Assembly (NCBI RefSeq): GCF_954871325.1
Contig: NC_088775.1
Location: 18,081,561-18,145,560 of the forward strand
DNA: 64,000 nucleotides
Direction: 5' to 3'
DNA from: Gordionus sp. m RMFG-2023
Taxonomy: Eukaryota; Nematomorpha; Gordioida; Chordodea; Parachordodidae
The translations under genes and the position numbers were made by a program. The notes under the pieces are model-generated. The model was not told where the DNA came from. It searched no databases and saw only the letters and a program-made list of their open reading frames with translations. Shown here piece after piece: positions 36,969 through 50,800 of this stretch. How positions within the stretch are numbered: position 1 is the stretch's first letter; the number at the start of each line of letters is the position of its first letter.

Positions 36969-37322
36969 CAGAGCTCCGAACCGTTAAGTACGGTTCGGTT
37001 TTTAGTTGTTTTTCCATTTCGGCTTTTTTGAAGATTTCTTTTTGGTTTACATAAATTTGATTTTTTTAAAATTTAAACCATACATTTATTAATCTTAGAG
37101 AAAAATCTTTTTAAATTATATTTTTATAATTCCTTATTTAATAACCATGAAGATTATTTTTTATTTACTAATAACTTGCACAATCAAACAATAAACTTGG
37201 TATTGATTGATATGAAGATGCGATTTAATTGTAAAAGAACTCACGAATTTAAATTGCCTCCAATATAACGACTCGGTTATGGTTCAGAAATTTATAACGG
37301 TTCGTTCCGGTTTGAAGCCCTG
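36969..37322. mobile_element. hAT-type MITE, 354 bp
   Basis: A perfect 8-bp target duplication GTATTTTG (36961-36968 and 37323-37330). The ends are CAGAGCTCCGAACCGTTAAG and, from the right, CAGGGCTTCAAACCGGAACG. Subterminal words GAACCG/CGGTTC repeat inward. Non-coding. Confidence 0.9.
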
Positions 37323-37330
37323 GTATTTTG

Positions 37331-37702
37331 TAAAATTTTAATAATCAAAATTGCAAATGAGATATAATAATAATTTATATTTGTCTATAATCACATGACC
37401 TGCCAGATGTGTTATTAAAATATGAATTATCCATAACTAATCCATATCTCCCAAATTTAATTAACCGCCAACCCTATCTCATATCTTTCTAACCTATAAT
37501 CCTACTCCCTTTCCTTACCTCAGTTATTATGTGCTCTAACTTTAAATCATTTCTGCTAATTAAAAAATTTCCTTCATATGAATATAACTTGAGTTGAGTT
37601 ATTATTATATTATCGAGAATGACCGATGCATACAAAAACAAAAAATATGTTACACAGAAGGCGTTCCTAATAATATATAATTTTATTTCTACTTTAAATT
37701 AT
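37331..37702. other. Non-genic stretch
   Basis: AT-rich sequence between two elements; nothing recognised. Confidence 0.5.
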
Positions 37703-38029
37703 ATTATACCTAGTGTTGTTAAACGGCTAAGCCGAGTCGACTTAGCTGCGACTCAAGCCTAGTTTCTAGTCGATAAAACGAGTTTGACTCGAGTCGACTA
37801 AATGAGCCGCATTGGTCGGCTCGGCTCATTTAGTCGGCTCGTTGGGTCTGCTCAATTTTTTTGTTTTTTTATAAAATCTGGTAAATTGCTAAATTTTGGG
37901 GAAATGATTAATGTGAACAAAATTATAATAAGAATATGTTGTTTTAGTTTTTCGTATTTTTTTGGCATAAATGGGTTAAAATAAGTATTGCTAAGGCTAA
38001 CATGTTTAAATAAAATTTTAGTGAAGATG

Positions 38030-38985
38030 TACCATAGATAAGTGACAATTGTCATAATCGTTGTTTTTAAAGTTTTTCGAATTTTTTTGACGTGAATGGG
38101 CTAAAATAAGCATTGCTAACATGTTTAAATGAAATTTTAGTGAAAATATACCCTTGATAAGTGACAATTGTCATAATCGTTGTTTTTAAAGTTTTTCGAA
38201 TTTTTTTGATGTAAATGGGCTAAAATAAGCATTGCTAACATGTTTAAATGAAATTTTAGTGAAGATGTACCCTAGATAAGTGACAATTGTCATAATCGTT
38301 GTTTTTAAAGTTTTTCGAACTTTTTTGATGTAAATGGGCTAAAATAAGCATTGCTAACATGTTTAAATGAAATTTTAGTGAAAATGTACCCTTGATAAGT
38401 GACAATTGTCATAATCGTTGTTTTTAAAGTTTTTTGTATTTTTTTGATGTAAATGGGCTAAAATAAGCATTGCTAACATGTTTAAATGAAATTTTAGTGA
38501 AAATGTACCCTTGATAAGTGACAATTGTCATAATCGTTGTTTTTAAAGTTTTTCGAATTTTTTGATGTAAATGGGCTAAAATAAGCATTGCTAACATGTT
38601 TAAATGAAATTTTAGTGAAAATGTACCCTTGATAAGTAACAATTGTCATAATCGTTGTTTTTAAAGTTTTTTGTATTTTTTTGATGTAAATGGGCTAAAA
38701 TAAGCATTGCTAACATGTTTAAATAAAATTTTAGTGAAAATGTACCCTTGATAAGTGACAATTGTCATAATCGTTGTTTTTAAAGTTTTTTGTATTTTTT
38801 TGATGTAAATGGGCTAAAATAAGCATTGCTAACATGTTTAAATGAAATTTTAGTGAAAATGTACCCTTGATAAGTGACAATTGTCATAATCGTTGTTTTT
38901 AAAGTTTTTCGAATTTTTTTGATGTAAATGGGCTAAAATAAGCATTGCTAACATGTTTAAATGAAATTTTAGTGAAAATGTACCT
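38030..38985 (+). repeat. 119-bp tandem array, left arm (8 units)
   Basis: Eight units with core GTGACAATTGTCATAATCG at about 38040, 38160, 38279, 38398, 38517, 38636, 38755 and 38874. They are highly uniform, unlike the older array at 4284-6335. The unit near 38636 has GTAACAATTG, a variant also found third from the centre in the right arm. Confidence 0.9.
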
Positions 38986-39964
38986 AGATACAAGGTTTCC
39001 CATTCTAAATAAGAAAATCATAATATTTTTTTAATTTTTGTCAATTTTTCTTTAACTTTTATTTATTTTAGTTATTCCTTTTTAATTTTTTCTAAATTTT
39101 TGCGATTTCATAACGTTTTTTTTTACTGTATCTTTTCTCAATTTATTTCATACCTTTTGTGATTTTCTTTACTTTTATTTTTCATACTATATCTTCTCTC
39201 AATTTATTTTTCTTCAATTTATAAATTTAGGTCTATTTTTTTAACAATTTACGTTTTTTTTCATCATAGATACAGATATAATATTCTTTATATGATTTAT
39301 ACATTTTAATCTTTTGTATATATTTTAACCTTTTCAATCTGGTCATTTTTAATCCTTATTTTTTTGAGCATTTCTCAATTTTTTTCTTCTCATTTTTGAT
39401 AATTTTAAAAATAAGAATTTAAAAATGATTATATTTTATTAATTTAAATATCGTTTGGTATTACAGTTAAGGTAAACCAAACGATTAATTTATAATTTAG
39501 CAATTGTTATATTGTCTGCCAAAAACATTAAATATAATTTCAAAAAATAATTATCAAAAATGAGAAAAAAAAATAGATAAATGCTCAAAAAAATAAAGAT
39601 TAAAAATGACCAGATTGAAAAGGTTAAAATATATACAAAAGATTAAAATGTATAAATCATATAAAGAATATTATATCTGTATCTATGATGAAAAAAAACG
39701 TAAATTGTTAAAAAAATAGACCTAAATTTATAAATTGAAGAAAAATAAATTGAGAGAAGATATAGTATGAAAAATAAAAGTAAAGAAAATCACAAAAGGT
39801 TAGAAATAAATTGAGAAAAGATACAGTAAGAAAAAAAACGTTATGAAATCGCAAAAATTTAGAAAAAATTAAAAAGGAATAACTAAAATAAATAAAAGTT
39901 AAAGAAAAATTGACAAAAATTAACAAAATATTATGATTTTCTTATTTAGAATGGGAAACCTTGT

Positions 39965-40440
39965 ATCTAGGTACATTTTCACTAAAATTTCATTTAAACA
40001 TGTTAGCAATGCTTATTTTAGCCCATTTACATCAAAAAAATTCGAAAAACTTTAAAAACAACGATTATGACAATTGTCACTTATCAAGGGTACATTTTCA
40101 CTAAAATTTCATTTAAACATGTTAGCAATGCTTATTTTAGCCCATTTACATCAAAAAAATACAAAAAACTTTAAAAACAACGATTATGACAATTGTCACT
40201 TATCAAGGGTACATTTTCACTAAAATTTTATTTAAACATGTTAGCAATGCTTATTTTAGCCCATTTACATCAAAAAAATACAAAAAACTTTAAAAACAAC
40301 GATTATGACAATTGTTACTTATCAAGGGTACATTTTCACTAAAATTTCATTTAAACATGTTAGCAATGCTTATTTTAGCCCATTTACATCAAAAAAATTC
40401 GAAAAACTTTAAAAACAACGATTATGACAATTGTCACTTA
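39965..40440 (-). repeat. 119-bp tandem array, right arm (4 units)
   Basis: Inverted counterpart with cores near 40068, 40187, 40306 and 40425. The third from the centre (40306) carries the same GTAACAATTG variant as the left arm, showing which units correspond. Confidence 0.9.
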
Positions 40441-40774
40441 TCAAGGGTACATTTTCACTAAAATTTTATTTAAACATGTTAGCCTTAGCAATACTTATTT
40501 TAACCCATTTATGCCAAAAAAATACGAAAAACTAAAACAACATATTCTTATTATAATTTTGTTCACATTAATCATTTCCCCAAAATTTAGCAATTTACCA
40601 GATTTTATAAAAAAACAAAAAAATTGAGCAGACCCAACGAGCCGACTAAGCGAGCCTACTAAGTGAGTCGGCTCATTCGGCTCTTTGATCGGCTTGAGTC
40701 GGAGCCGTTTTTTACGACTACGACTCGAGTCGCAAGTCGTAAGAACTCGACTTTTTAACAACACTAATTATACC

Positions 40775-41813
40775 AATTATTTGAGTGTCGAAATATACCT
40801 TTCAACACTAACTTGATAACAACATTATAGAAATTCAAAAATTTTATTATACAATATTAATTTTTATAATAATTAGAGAATTAACATTAAAAAAAATGCA
40901 TAATCTTAATTCTTAAAATTATAATAATATCTCTTATTTTTACTTTTTTAAAATTCATAATTTTTGGATTATATGTATTTTAACTGTTGGCAAATCTTAA
41001 AAAATCTCTTCACGGATGCTTATAATGAGGACATGTTATAGTTCGAGGACATCTTTTAAATTTGGGTAAGCCTAACATCAAGTCACTCAATCTTTTTCAT
41101 CTTTGAGATAAATCAAAACTTTAAGGTTAGCTTTCATTTATATGATAATTAGGAGCAATAGTAAAGACATGAAAAATTATAATATTGATTTGATCAAAGG
41201 TTTTAGAAACCTGAACAAAAAGGGTTTCGAATCTAGTTTAAACCTGACTCAGATTTTGTGAAATAAAAGATTAGCTGTCGGGGATTATTTTTGTAAAAAT
41301 AAAAAATATAAATCAGTTGCCTTGTTGGTTATATTATATTATCTTATCCTTTATTGATCTTAAAATTTAAAAATGAATATATATACCTATAATTTATATT
41401 TAAAAATTAATATGAGATTGAAAAAAAATTCTTATTTAGATGGCTTTGATTAATATATAATAATTGAAGTGAACGATTTGAAATATTTATTTTGTAAAAA
41501 ATAAATAAATGCCAAAAACTTGATAAATATAATTTTAAAAACTATAAAAAGTAAGGTTAACATTATAATTTATAAGTAAAAAAAACTATATATTATTATT
41601 AAATTATATATTTTTTTTTAATGTGTATTAAATATAAAAATATGATAAATGTAACCATTTCTCAAAATTGGTGTTATAAATTATTATATTTTTTTTATTT
41701 AAAAAAAAATTAAGAAAGGGATTTATTAATATAATTATTAAATAGTTTTAAATAAAAGACTAAATTGGCGAAAATTTGATAAAAAAGTGAATGAATATTT
41801 TTTTTCTCGTACA
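40775..41813. other. Intergenic / 3' flank of the prosaposin-like gene
   Basis: No gene recognised. On the minus strand, a possible AATAAA polyadenylation signal (TTTATT at 41722-41727) lies about 87 bases past the stop codon; in such AT-rich sequence this is weak evidence. Confidence 0.4.
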
Positions 41814-41855
41814 CTACTCCGTAGACCAACCACGCTCTTGACAATATTTGATAGC
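41814..41855 (-). CDS. PSAP: Prosaposin-like terminal exon I: end of SapA domain
   Basis: A tiny exon of 14 codons, AIKYCQERGWSTE plus the stop TAG at 41814-41816. It supplies the last SapA cysteine and the usual aromatic residue near the C-terminus, following on from AKECD in exon H in phase 0. Acceptor TTTTTTTAAG. Found by looking for the missing end of the SapA motif, so it rests on motif continuity and splice phase. Confidence 0.85.
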   Translation of the reverse strand, partial: AIKYCQERGWSTE

Positions 41856-44800
41856 CTTAAAAAAATATATTATAGAGTATAATATAAAATTAAATATTTA
41901 TAAATAAAGTAAAAAAGGAAATAAGGTATCATTCCTTCATTCTAAGGCTATACCAAAGAGTTATAGCACATAACGTTTAAAGATAACAAGCCAAAAATTG
42001 AATGCTACAAAATTTCATTTTTTCCAGAAATTTTATTATTTCAAGCATATGCACATTAAAATATTACCGTGTGTATAGTAGTTGTGATAATATTGAAGAA
42101 TTCAAATATTTTAAAGTACCAGCTACATATATAATATATTATAATGACCACTAAACGAACCGCATTGGCATGACCTTAGCTTATAAATTAATATATTAAC
42201 TGCCTATTATTATAAAACTATATCTACAGTTAATGGAGATTAACACGGACTAGTACAGATCGAGTATCCATTTAAAGTAGTTGGCTGCATCCAGATCGAG
42301 TAGAGATGGTTTACCCACATTAGCACCATTCAATCGAATCAGTTAGGATCAAAATGGTATCCTCCGGGATATATTAATATATATAAAATCAGGATTTATG
42401 CTTCATAAACCTGGCTTTTAAGCAAATTTAAAACTTTCTTTAATTACACTGTGTGACAAATTTCGACTTGATTTTTTGTGAGAAAATAAAATAAACATGT
42501 TTTAAGACAGTTTTTATGCATATTCTAAATCCGCTGTCAGTTTTTTCCTAGCACGTCAGGTTTTTTATTTATTTTAGGTTAAAGTGGCCAAAAAGATCAT
42601 CTTTAGCACTTTTTGAAGGTTTATAACTTCGGTTCTAATGATCCCTACAACTAAAAAAATATCTTAATTTTTGCAGCAAACCTTCCTTATTATTATTATA
42701 CATTTTTTTTATAAAATCCTTACTCAATTTTTAAACAACCTATATTTTTTAAATTTACCTTTATTTATAAAATCTTTTTTAATATAGCTTACATTTAATA
42801 TATTTATTTATTATATTTTACCGGATAAACAACCTACGAAATTTCAGGATAACGAATTTTCTTCTTATTTTTTTTGTTAAACCCAAATGTAAAAAATAAC
42901 AATCCCACGAATGATTTCTGCTACGTGCCAAAATGCAGGTTTTGAATGACCGTTTTCCATTTACCCATGAATTAAAAGAATTATAACATGTTTTACATAT
43001 GTAATTAGGGGCAAATGGTTTATCCAAATCGTAGAGTGGAATATTGTAATAAATTTCATAAATCCTTTGAATGATTGGAGAAATTGGACATTTTTGTGCG
43101 GGCAATATAAAATTTAGAGACACACTTTAAACAAGGGGACCTCGGCATTAATTTTTTATAGAATATTATATAAGGAGGGAATTTGAATAATATTTAAAAT
43201 CCAATTTAAAAAAAAATTAATGAAAGAAATTAAATGTTTATGTAAAATTAAGCGCAAAAAAAAATAATTCTTCTCCTTTCTTCCTACTTGTTATTTGGCA
43301 TTATTATTTATTGCCCATACTACGGGTTCAAGGTACTCCATTGGAAAATCATATATTTTGATATAAATTGATTAAAAAAACAAATATTCTTAAATACATC
43401 TAAAAAAGATTAATATTAATAAAAAATATGAAAAAATTACCAATTATTGCATTTTAAATGAATTTTGCTTCAAAAATGCTCAATTCAAAAAGAGTACAAA
43501 TTAAAAAAGTGTGTACAAATATCTAATTTTGGTATAAATTGATCATAAATGCATAAAATATTACTAAATACAACTAAAAAAGATAAATATTACCTTAATT
43601 TTGCTTTAAAAATGCTTTATGCAGAGAAAATTCAATAAAAGTGTACAAATTAAAAAGTTAGAAAATATCTATACGGACTTTTTTAATTTATAGATTTTGG
43701 TTGAATTTTCATGGCATAAAGTACTTTTGACACATAATTAGAATTAATGTATAATCTTGAGAATATTTGAAGCAAAATTATATAAAATTTATCTTCTAAA
43801 GTTAATAATTTTGATAGTAATTTAAATTGAAAACTTAAGACCCCCAAAAACGAAATTCTTTACCATTTTTCTCAAAAACCAATCGATAAAAAATTATAAA
43901 AATTAGTAAATTTATAAAGAAATATAAGTTTAACACTATCACCAATTTTCAGGGATTTTTATTCGATACTTTTTAAAATATATCCGTATAAAGACCTAAA
44001 TTATACCATTTTTGAGATTTCGAAAAGTTGTCTTTATACGGTAATATTTTTAAAACTTGACGTGTAGGGAAAATTTGAAAAAAGGATTCGAACTCAGCGT
44101 CAAATTCTGCACCAAAACTTGTTTTTATTTTCTTCTCCCATTTTTCTTGTCACACAGTGTTATTTATAACGCACGCCTTTTAATTTAAAAAAAACTCCGC
44201 TTTCATCTCACTTTATCACATATATAGCATATCCGTGTATATTTCATTCAATTTAGCAAACGAATTTTAAAAATTTATATGAAAAATCTAAATATAAGAT
44301 AATTAATATAAATTAAGGGTTACTCAAAAGTTTGTAGCAAAATTGTCTAATATTTGTAACTATTTGTTAAAAATACAGATTTGTTAAAACCTTACAACAT
44401 AGTATACAGTAAAATTTCTATTGAGTAAATAAAACATAAGTTTATTGTTAGAAAGGATTTTAAAGAAAATATATTAATTGCTAAAACATAGGTATTTAGA
44501 ACTTACGTCACATTCTTTAGCGGTCTGCATGTTTTGACACCAGTAACCAGGTCCCCTAGTGCATACATTAGAGCCCGCCAATTGCCTCTTTGTTTCTGAT
44601 TTCTGACTCGATAAATGAAATTTAGCCATCTTGTTTTGATTGTCTATATCAGCTTGCGTATATAATATATCGATTCTTTTGCTCTGGCACATTCCCAATT
44701 GCTGTAAATATAAAGATTTGAATATTGAATATTCTATTGAAAAACCAACAATTAAAATAATTTAGTATAAACTCTGTAACTAATGATTATTTAATATATA

Positions 44801-47800
44801 TATCCGAAGTTATAAACCTTCAAAAAGTGCTAAAAATGACCTTTTTGGCCACTTTAACCTAAAATAAATAAAAAACCTGACGTGCTAGAAAAAAACTGAC
44901 AGCGGATTTAGAATATGCATAAAAACTGTCTTAAAACATATTTATTTTATTTTCTCACAAAAAATCAAGTAGAAATTTGTCACTCACTTAAATGGAAAAA
45001 CGATGGTTCAAAATAGCAAAGGCTACCAATCCAATCAAAGTTTTTAATAAAAAACAACTCAATTTTATTTTTCTTTATTTTAACAGAATATAGAAAACCT
45101 GGCAAACCACTTCCGGATCCATGTATTCACTGATTAGCTTAAGTGCCTGAACTCCGTACATGTCTAAATAATCTAAGCACTGATTATTATTTAAAAATAT
45201 ATATCAAATAAAATAATCATTTTTAATAATTTGAAGGTAAAAAAAGGGATATTAATTTTGGAAAAAAATAAGAAATTTTTGTCAGATGCACATAATGATG
45301 AAATGCTTATTTAGCTATATATAGAATATTGAGCAAAATAAAGAGAAGGATTAAACAACATTATAGTAATGAATGAATGAACAATAAAATAAATTAATAA
45401 AACGAATCAATAATAGGCTTATCAAATACATGAATACATGTTTCTCGCAATTACATAAAAACAATAATATAAATAATCAGCCATGTAGCCAGAGGTTACT
45501 CGAGGGAGGTAATTTTTTGGAGGAAGGGCCTTCCCAACCCCGCATTTGCACGATCTTCGGCCGGGTCGCATATGGGTCATTTCATATCAAATCCAACACT
45601 TTATAACCCGACCATCTCAGATTTCGAGGTATATAAGTTAGTGAAGTGTTGTGATTGACGAATTCAAAATATTAGTCCCACTAGAACCGGAGATACAGGG
45701 TCCCAAAGTGGCTCTTCTTGATCATTTTTCGATTTTTAAAATTGGGATAACTTTAATATTAGATGCATTATGTTTATTTATAATGGCTCATATTATAGCC
45801 CTAAGTAAACTCTTAAGTATAAATTTTTTTTCTTTTAAATTTCTGATATTTTCAAAAAAAGTACCAAGAACTGTTCATATAATAATTTTCAGAGTTAAAA
45901 AAGGTTATGTTTAAAATAAAAATACCGCTAGATAGCGTTAATATTTAATTTTTGAAAATATAAGTCAATCTAAATTTTTTTATATTCCATAATATAATAT
46001 TAGTTAAATAAAATAGTTTGTCACAAAAATAGAATTATCGCTAGATGGCGCAAGTAATTTAAAGTAGCTAAAAGCCTCATTTTTGCAAAATATGACAGAT
46101 GATTTTTTTTTTATTTGACAATATTTATTGGATGAATTCATAGTAAAATTACTTATAGTATAGAAGCTTAGTTATATTGATTTCCTTAAATTTAATTTGT
46201 ATATGATCATTTCGGATTCTTCAAGAGTTAAATTATAAGTTTTTCCTGTAGTGGTCGTTGACGACAGTTAGAATATAATTTTTCCAGAAGAATAAAAATA
46301 TCAGGTATAGAAGGATTTTACCTCTCAGCACTAATAATCGCTAAAATATTTATAATAAAAGCATGTTACATACCCCTTTATATCATTGGTTGATATCTCA
46401 CCTATTCGATTTTGAACTTTTTGTTGTGTGGTTGAACAGTACTGGAATATTTTTTCGTAATTATTTGTGATAAGCTAACGGGATAAACTGCGTAATTTTT
46501 TGAGTTCCAGGAATGGAAAAAGCTTTATAAAACCGATCCTTTAAAAATTCTTTTTCCTCTTGGTATGTATAAGAAAATGATTAATTTTTATATTTTCCTC
46601 AGCGAATTTGAAGAAATCGCAAAATTTTATTTTATTTTCATAAGGTCGTTGTAAACTGGCCCGTGCAGCTAAGCTTTTCACAGTTTCCCCTATTCCATCG
46701 TAAGCACTTTTCCCATGAGCAGTAGCAAAGAAATGCTATTCTGCTGGGAAAGCGAAGTCTATTTTTCATATTTTAATTCATATCCCCCTTTTCCCTGCAT
46801 GCATTTCGACCATTTATTTCCCCTTTCTTCTCTCCAGAATCCTTCTTTCTCACACAAATAACATTAAAAATTTATTCTTCCTTAATTCACCTCTATGTGT
46901 ACCAGGGCTGTGAACTTGAGCCCTTTGAAACCTTTTTTGAAATTCAGGGTTCAAGGTAATTCCAATATCTTATCTGCCCGACCTTTTTAATTTTGATAAA
47001 ATTATGGATACTGAGAGAACATCATTAGAAAGCATCGAATTCAAAATCTTAGCCTCCAAGTAGGTAAGCGGAATATACCCAATAATAATTCTTATAAAAT
47101 AATTCCCCGGAATTGATATTCTTAAAATTTTTGAACATTTTATTTAAGGATATTTATTTCGTGGATATATAGAATTATTTTCCTTTCCTCCAAGCACTAA
47201 CAGTATGAGATATCAATGGTCAATCAAAAGTGCCAAAAATAACTTTTTTCGAAAAGTACGATTTAAAAAATTGATATAAGTTAAAAGATATTGATGCTAA
47301 AAATAAAATTTTATTTCATTTTCTAACTAAAAACCTTTTATTAAATAATCATTTTTATCAGAGACCTGCAGAGGCACCATTTGCACGGCCCGGCCCGGTT
47401 TTAAATTTTTTAGGCCCGGCCCGGATATTTTTTTAAAAAATTTTTTACGGCCCGGCCAGGATTTAAAAATTACAGGGCCGGCTCGGAATTTTTTAAAATT
47501 ATATTCGATCTGTTATATACAAAAATTCACCTATGAGGTATTTTACCATATTTTTCAGCGAGTATTATCGCTTATTATTTAAAAAAATACATGTAAAAAG
47601 CTAATATTTTGAGAATATTATATTGAAATTATAAAACTGTTATTTATAAAAATGGATATTTTGAGCTATATTATATTTTATATTGCATTTATAAAAATAA
47701 AACTAATATTCATAAAAATGGTAATAATATTTTGAGCATATAATATATTTTATATTGCATTTAAAAAAAATAAAACTAATATTTAATTTATAAAAATGGA

Positions 47801-50800
47801 AAATATTTTGAGAATATAATATATTGTATTTAATTTACTATTTAATTTATAAAATAAAAATAAATCGCTATTTAAAAAAATGCATGTATAATAAATAGTA
47901 TTTTGAAAATATAATCTAATTGCACAATATTAATATAATTTATTTTATAATATAAATTTTTAACAAAAGAAGATAATTGTATTATATAATATTGTAAAAA
48001 AAAATAATGAAAAATGTTGGATTAAAAACTTTCATGACTCAAGGTAAATATAATAAATGCAATAAATATTTGACAGTTTGCAAAGTAAAAAACCTGCATG
48101 ATTGACGAAACCCTATACTCAAGAAAGATATTAAAAATTCAGAAATTATCATGAAGAAAGAGAAGCATATCTACCTTTTCAGGTTGAATATTACTTCTTC
48201 TTTCTTTAAGAATTCTCCCAGTAGTGGAAAAATTCGGCTCACAGCTTGCACTTGAAGCAGGAATTGCCAATACCCGTTTTATCAATTTTGCTAAAATTGT
48301 AAATTCGCTTTGATGAGCCGCCCACCACTCTAACAAATTATCCACCTTAAATGTTTCATCTATTTTTTTATTTAGGTAATTATAATATTCATCATCGGGT
48401 ATTGACATATTACCAGAATTACCATCGCCCCATTCATAAAACGATTCAGTTTGTTTAACAACAGTCGTAATTTGACTGGTCGATGGTATTTCATTTACTT
48501 CCTGAGCCTCTTGTAATTTAATATAATCTTTTATATAGTTTTCCGTCATCTTGCGATCTGTCCCTGACAACATACGTAATTGCTTGAATTTGGGACAGAG
48601 AAAAAGAGAAATAAAATGATACTTGTGTAAAACAAATTTTTCAATTAAAAAATGCTTTATATTAAGTAAAATCAATTTTATTTCTCCTTTTTCGCTTTGA
48701 AAGGTATTACAAACTTCAAGAAGTGATATTCCTTTATTTGATTGTTTTGGTAAAATATATTCTAAAATTTTAGATATGAATTATAAAAAAATATATTAAT
48801 AATACTTGAATATTGGGGCTTATTTAGATATGAATTATAAAAAAATATATTAATAATACTTGAATATTGGGGCTTATTTAAGATATTCCTTTATTTGATT
48901 GTTTTGGTAAATTATGTTGTAAAAATTTAGATATGAATTATAAAAAAATATATTAATACTTTGAATAAATTTGCAGGAAATTAATAATTAGATCGATCTG
49001 TGGGTGTTAGGTAGTGTTAACTATCACCCAATATTATATTAATCATAACTATAATATAATCTTATAACCATTAACTCGTAATGTAAAAAATTTCATAAAA
49101 AATATAAAGGCCCGGCCTGGGTTTAACAATCTTAGGCCCGGCCTACAGGGATTCGAACCGAACCCGAACCCGGAGAAGTGAACCCGGGTTTTTAGAAAAA
49201 ACTCTGAACCCGAACCGAACCTGAACCCCATTTATAAAATTTTCAAAACCCCGAACCAAACCCAAGATTTTTATTTGAACCCGGGTTCAATCGGGTTCAG
49301 TGTATTATTTAAAATCATATATTAATATATGTATATTATATTTTCAATTAAATGAAGTCTTAATAATTTTTAAACAACTTAATTCATTTATGCCATTTTT
49401 AAATTTATTCTCGATTCCTATTGGAGTGTTAAAAAATTTTAAACAATTGAATTAATTTACGCCATTTATTTTTAAATTTTTATCTTATTATTCTTAAAGA
49501 TTATTAATTAGAAGAAAATGGTTAACAAATCAAAGTAAAAATTATTATATTGTTAATTTAAAAAATTCTAAACATCTAACTTAAAAATTGTTAAATGTAG
49601 GACAGTTTTTGTGAACTTATTAAAATGATTTTAAAATTTATATATGCTAATCATTTATTTTTGGTTCAGTTTAATTTTTACAAGATATTAATGAAGTGCA
49701 TATTATAAATGAAATTAAATTTATAAATATCTCTTTTTTAATTCTGAAATCATTGCTATTTAAAAAAATTGTTCTCTTTTTATAGATTAAAGATAAAGTC
49801 ATATTTGATAAGCATTTTACCCTTAATACAATAGAAAAAAAATCAATATGTTCATATTGCAAAGTAAAAATGTCTGGTAATCACTTGTCAAATTTAGAAA
49901 GACACCTGGAAAGAAATCACAACAATGAATATTTAAATTATTTAAATGAAAAAACCAAATATCAGGAATAGTTATTGGCAAAAAAACCTAAAATTAATAT
50001 AGAAACCTTTTTTCCAAAAAAGCATATAAGTATAAATATATCATCTAATGATTTGATGAGTTCTATACTAGAACTTGTTACTGTAAATGGCCGGCCTTTA
50101 TCAATTATTGAAGATTCGGGATTTCAAAGAATTATAAATCCACTCCTATCTGGGCTCAATTTAGTTATAAACAAAGAAAATTTATCCAGAACTATTAATA
50201 AAACAGCCCAATCAATTAGAGACAAAATATCGAGAGAGGTAGAAGGAAAATTAATAAGTTTAAAAGTTGATGCAGTTCAACGACTAGATAGGTCAATTCT
50301 TGGTGTAAATATTCAATTTATATCAAAGTCCATTATAAATTTGAGGACTCTTGGAATTGTAGAGCTGAAAGAGAGATGTACAGGAGAATATATAAAAGAG
50401 AATATATTAAAAACTTTACTAAAATTTAAAATTAATATTCAACAAATATACACAATTACTTCTGATAATGGTTGTAATTTTTTAAGAGCTATAAAGCTCC
50501 TGCAACCTGAAACTGATTATGATATAAGGAGTGAATCAGCAGATGAGGAAAATATGGATGTAAATGTATATAAATATGATATTGATGATATACAAAATAC
50601 TTTTTTATCAACTATTATATCCTATCCAATTTATAGTGTATGGTGTGCAGCTCACACACTTCAGCTGGCACTTCAAGATGCTATAAAATTATCACCTATT
50701 GTGGAAACCATTGCAAAAGCTAGGAGCCTAAATTTAAAACCAAGACATCCCACTTACCAAAAGTTATTAAAAAATATGAAACTCCCTAAGCCTGTGTTAG

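Larger units (their letters stand above)
37711..40766. mobile_element. 3-kb near-perfect palindromic element, 8-bp target duplication
   Basis: A perfect 8-bp duplication ATTATACC (37703-37710 and 40767-40774). The ends are TAGTGTTGTTAAACGGC and, from the right, TAGTGTTGTTAAAAAG. About 150 bases at each end are full of CGACTCGAGTCG/GGCTCGGCTC words. Next comes an arm segment, then a tandem array of 119-bp units, then about 430 bases leading to a short centre (about 39410-39550). The arms are nearly identical except that the left has 8 repeat units and the right has 4. There is no coding sequence. Duplication length and ends say hAT-type. The repeat unit is the same as in the 9-bp-duplication foldback at 3627-13143. 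Confidence 0.88.

Noticed and set aside
39708-39926. 72-residue hydrophobic frame in the palindrome arm
   Set aside because: Phenylalanine/leucine-rich low-complexity translation of poly-A/T sequence within a non-coding element.
42448-44158. Tc1/mariner assignment for the CACTG-ended element
   Set aside because: The flanks repeat TTA rather than a clean TA at both borders, and no mariner transposase motif is seen.
42448-44987. Reading 42448-44987 as one transposon with 180-bp inverted ends
   Set aside because: This would place coding exon H inside the element. The CACTG terminal repeats at 42448 and 44158 define a smaller unit, so the 44806-44987 segment is better read as a separate inverted end.
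45651-45914. 87-residue open frame in the long intron
   Set aside because: Hydrophobic, no recognisable domain, opposite strand to the gene, and no supporting context.
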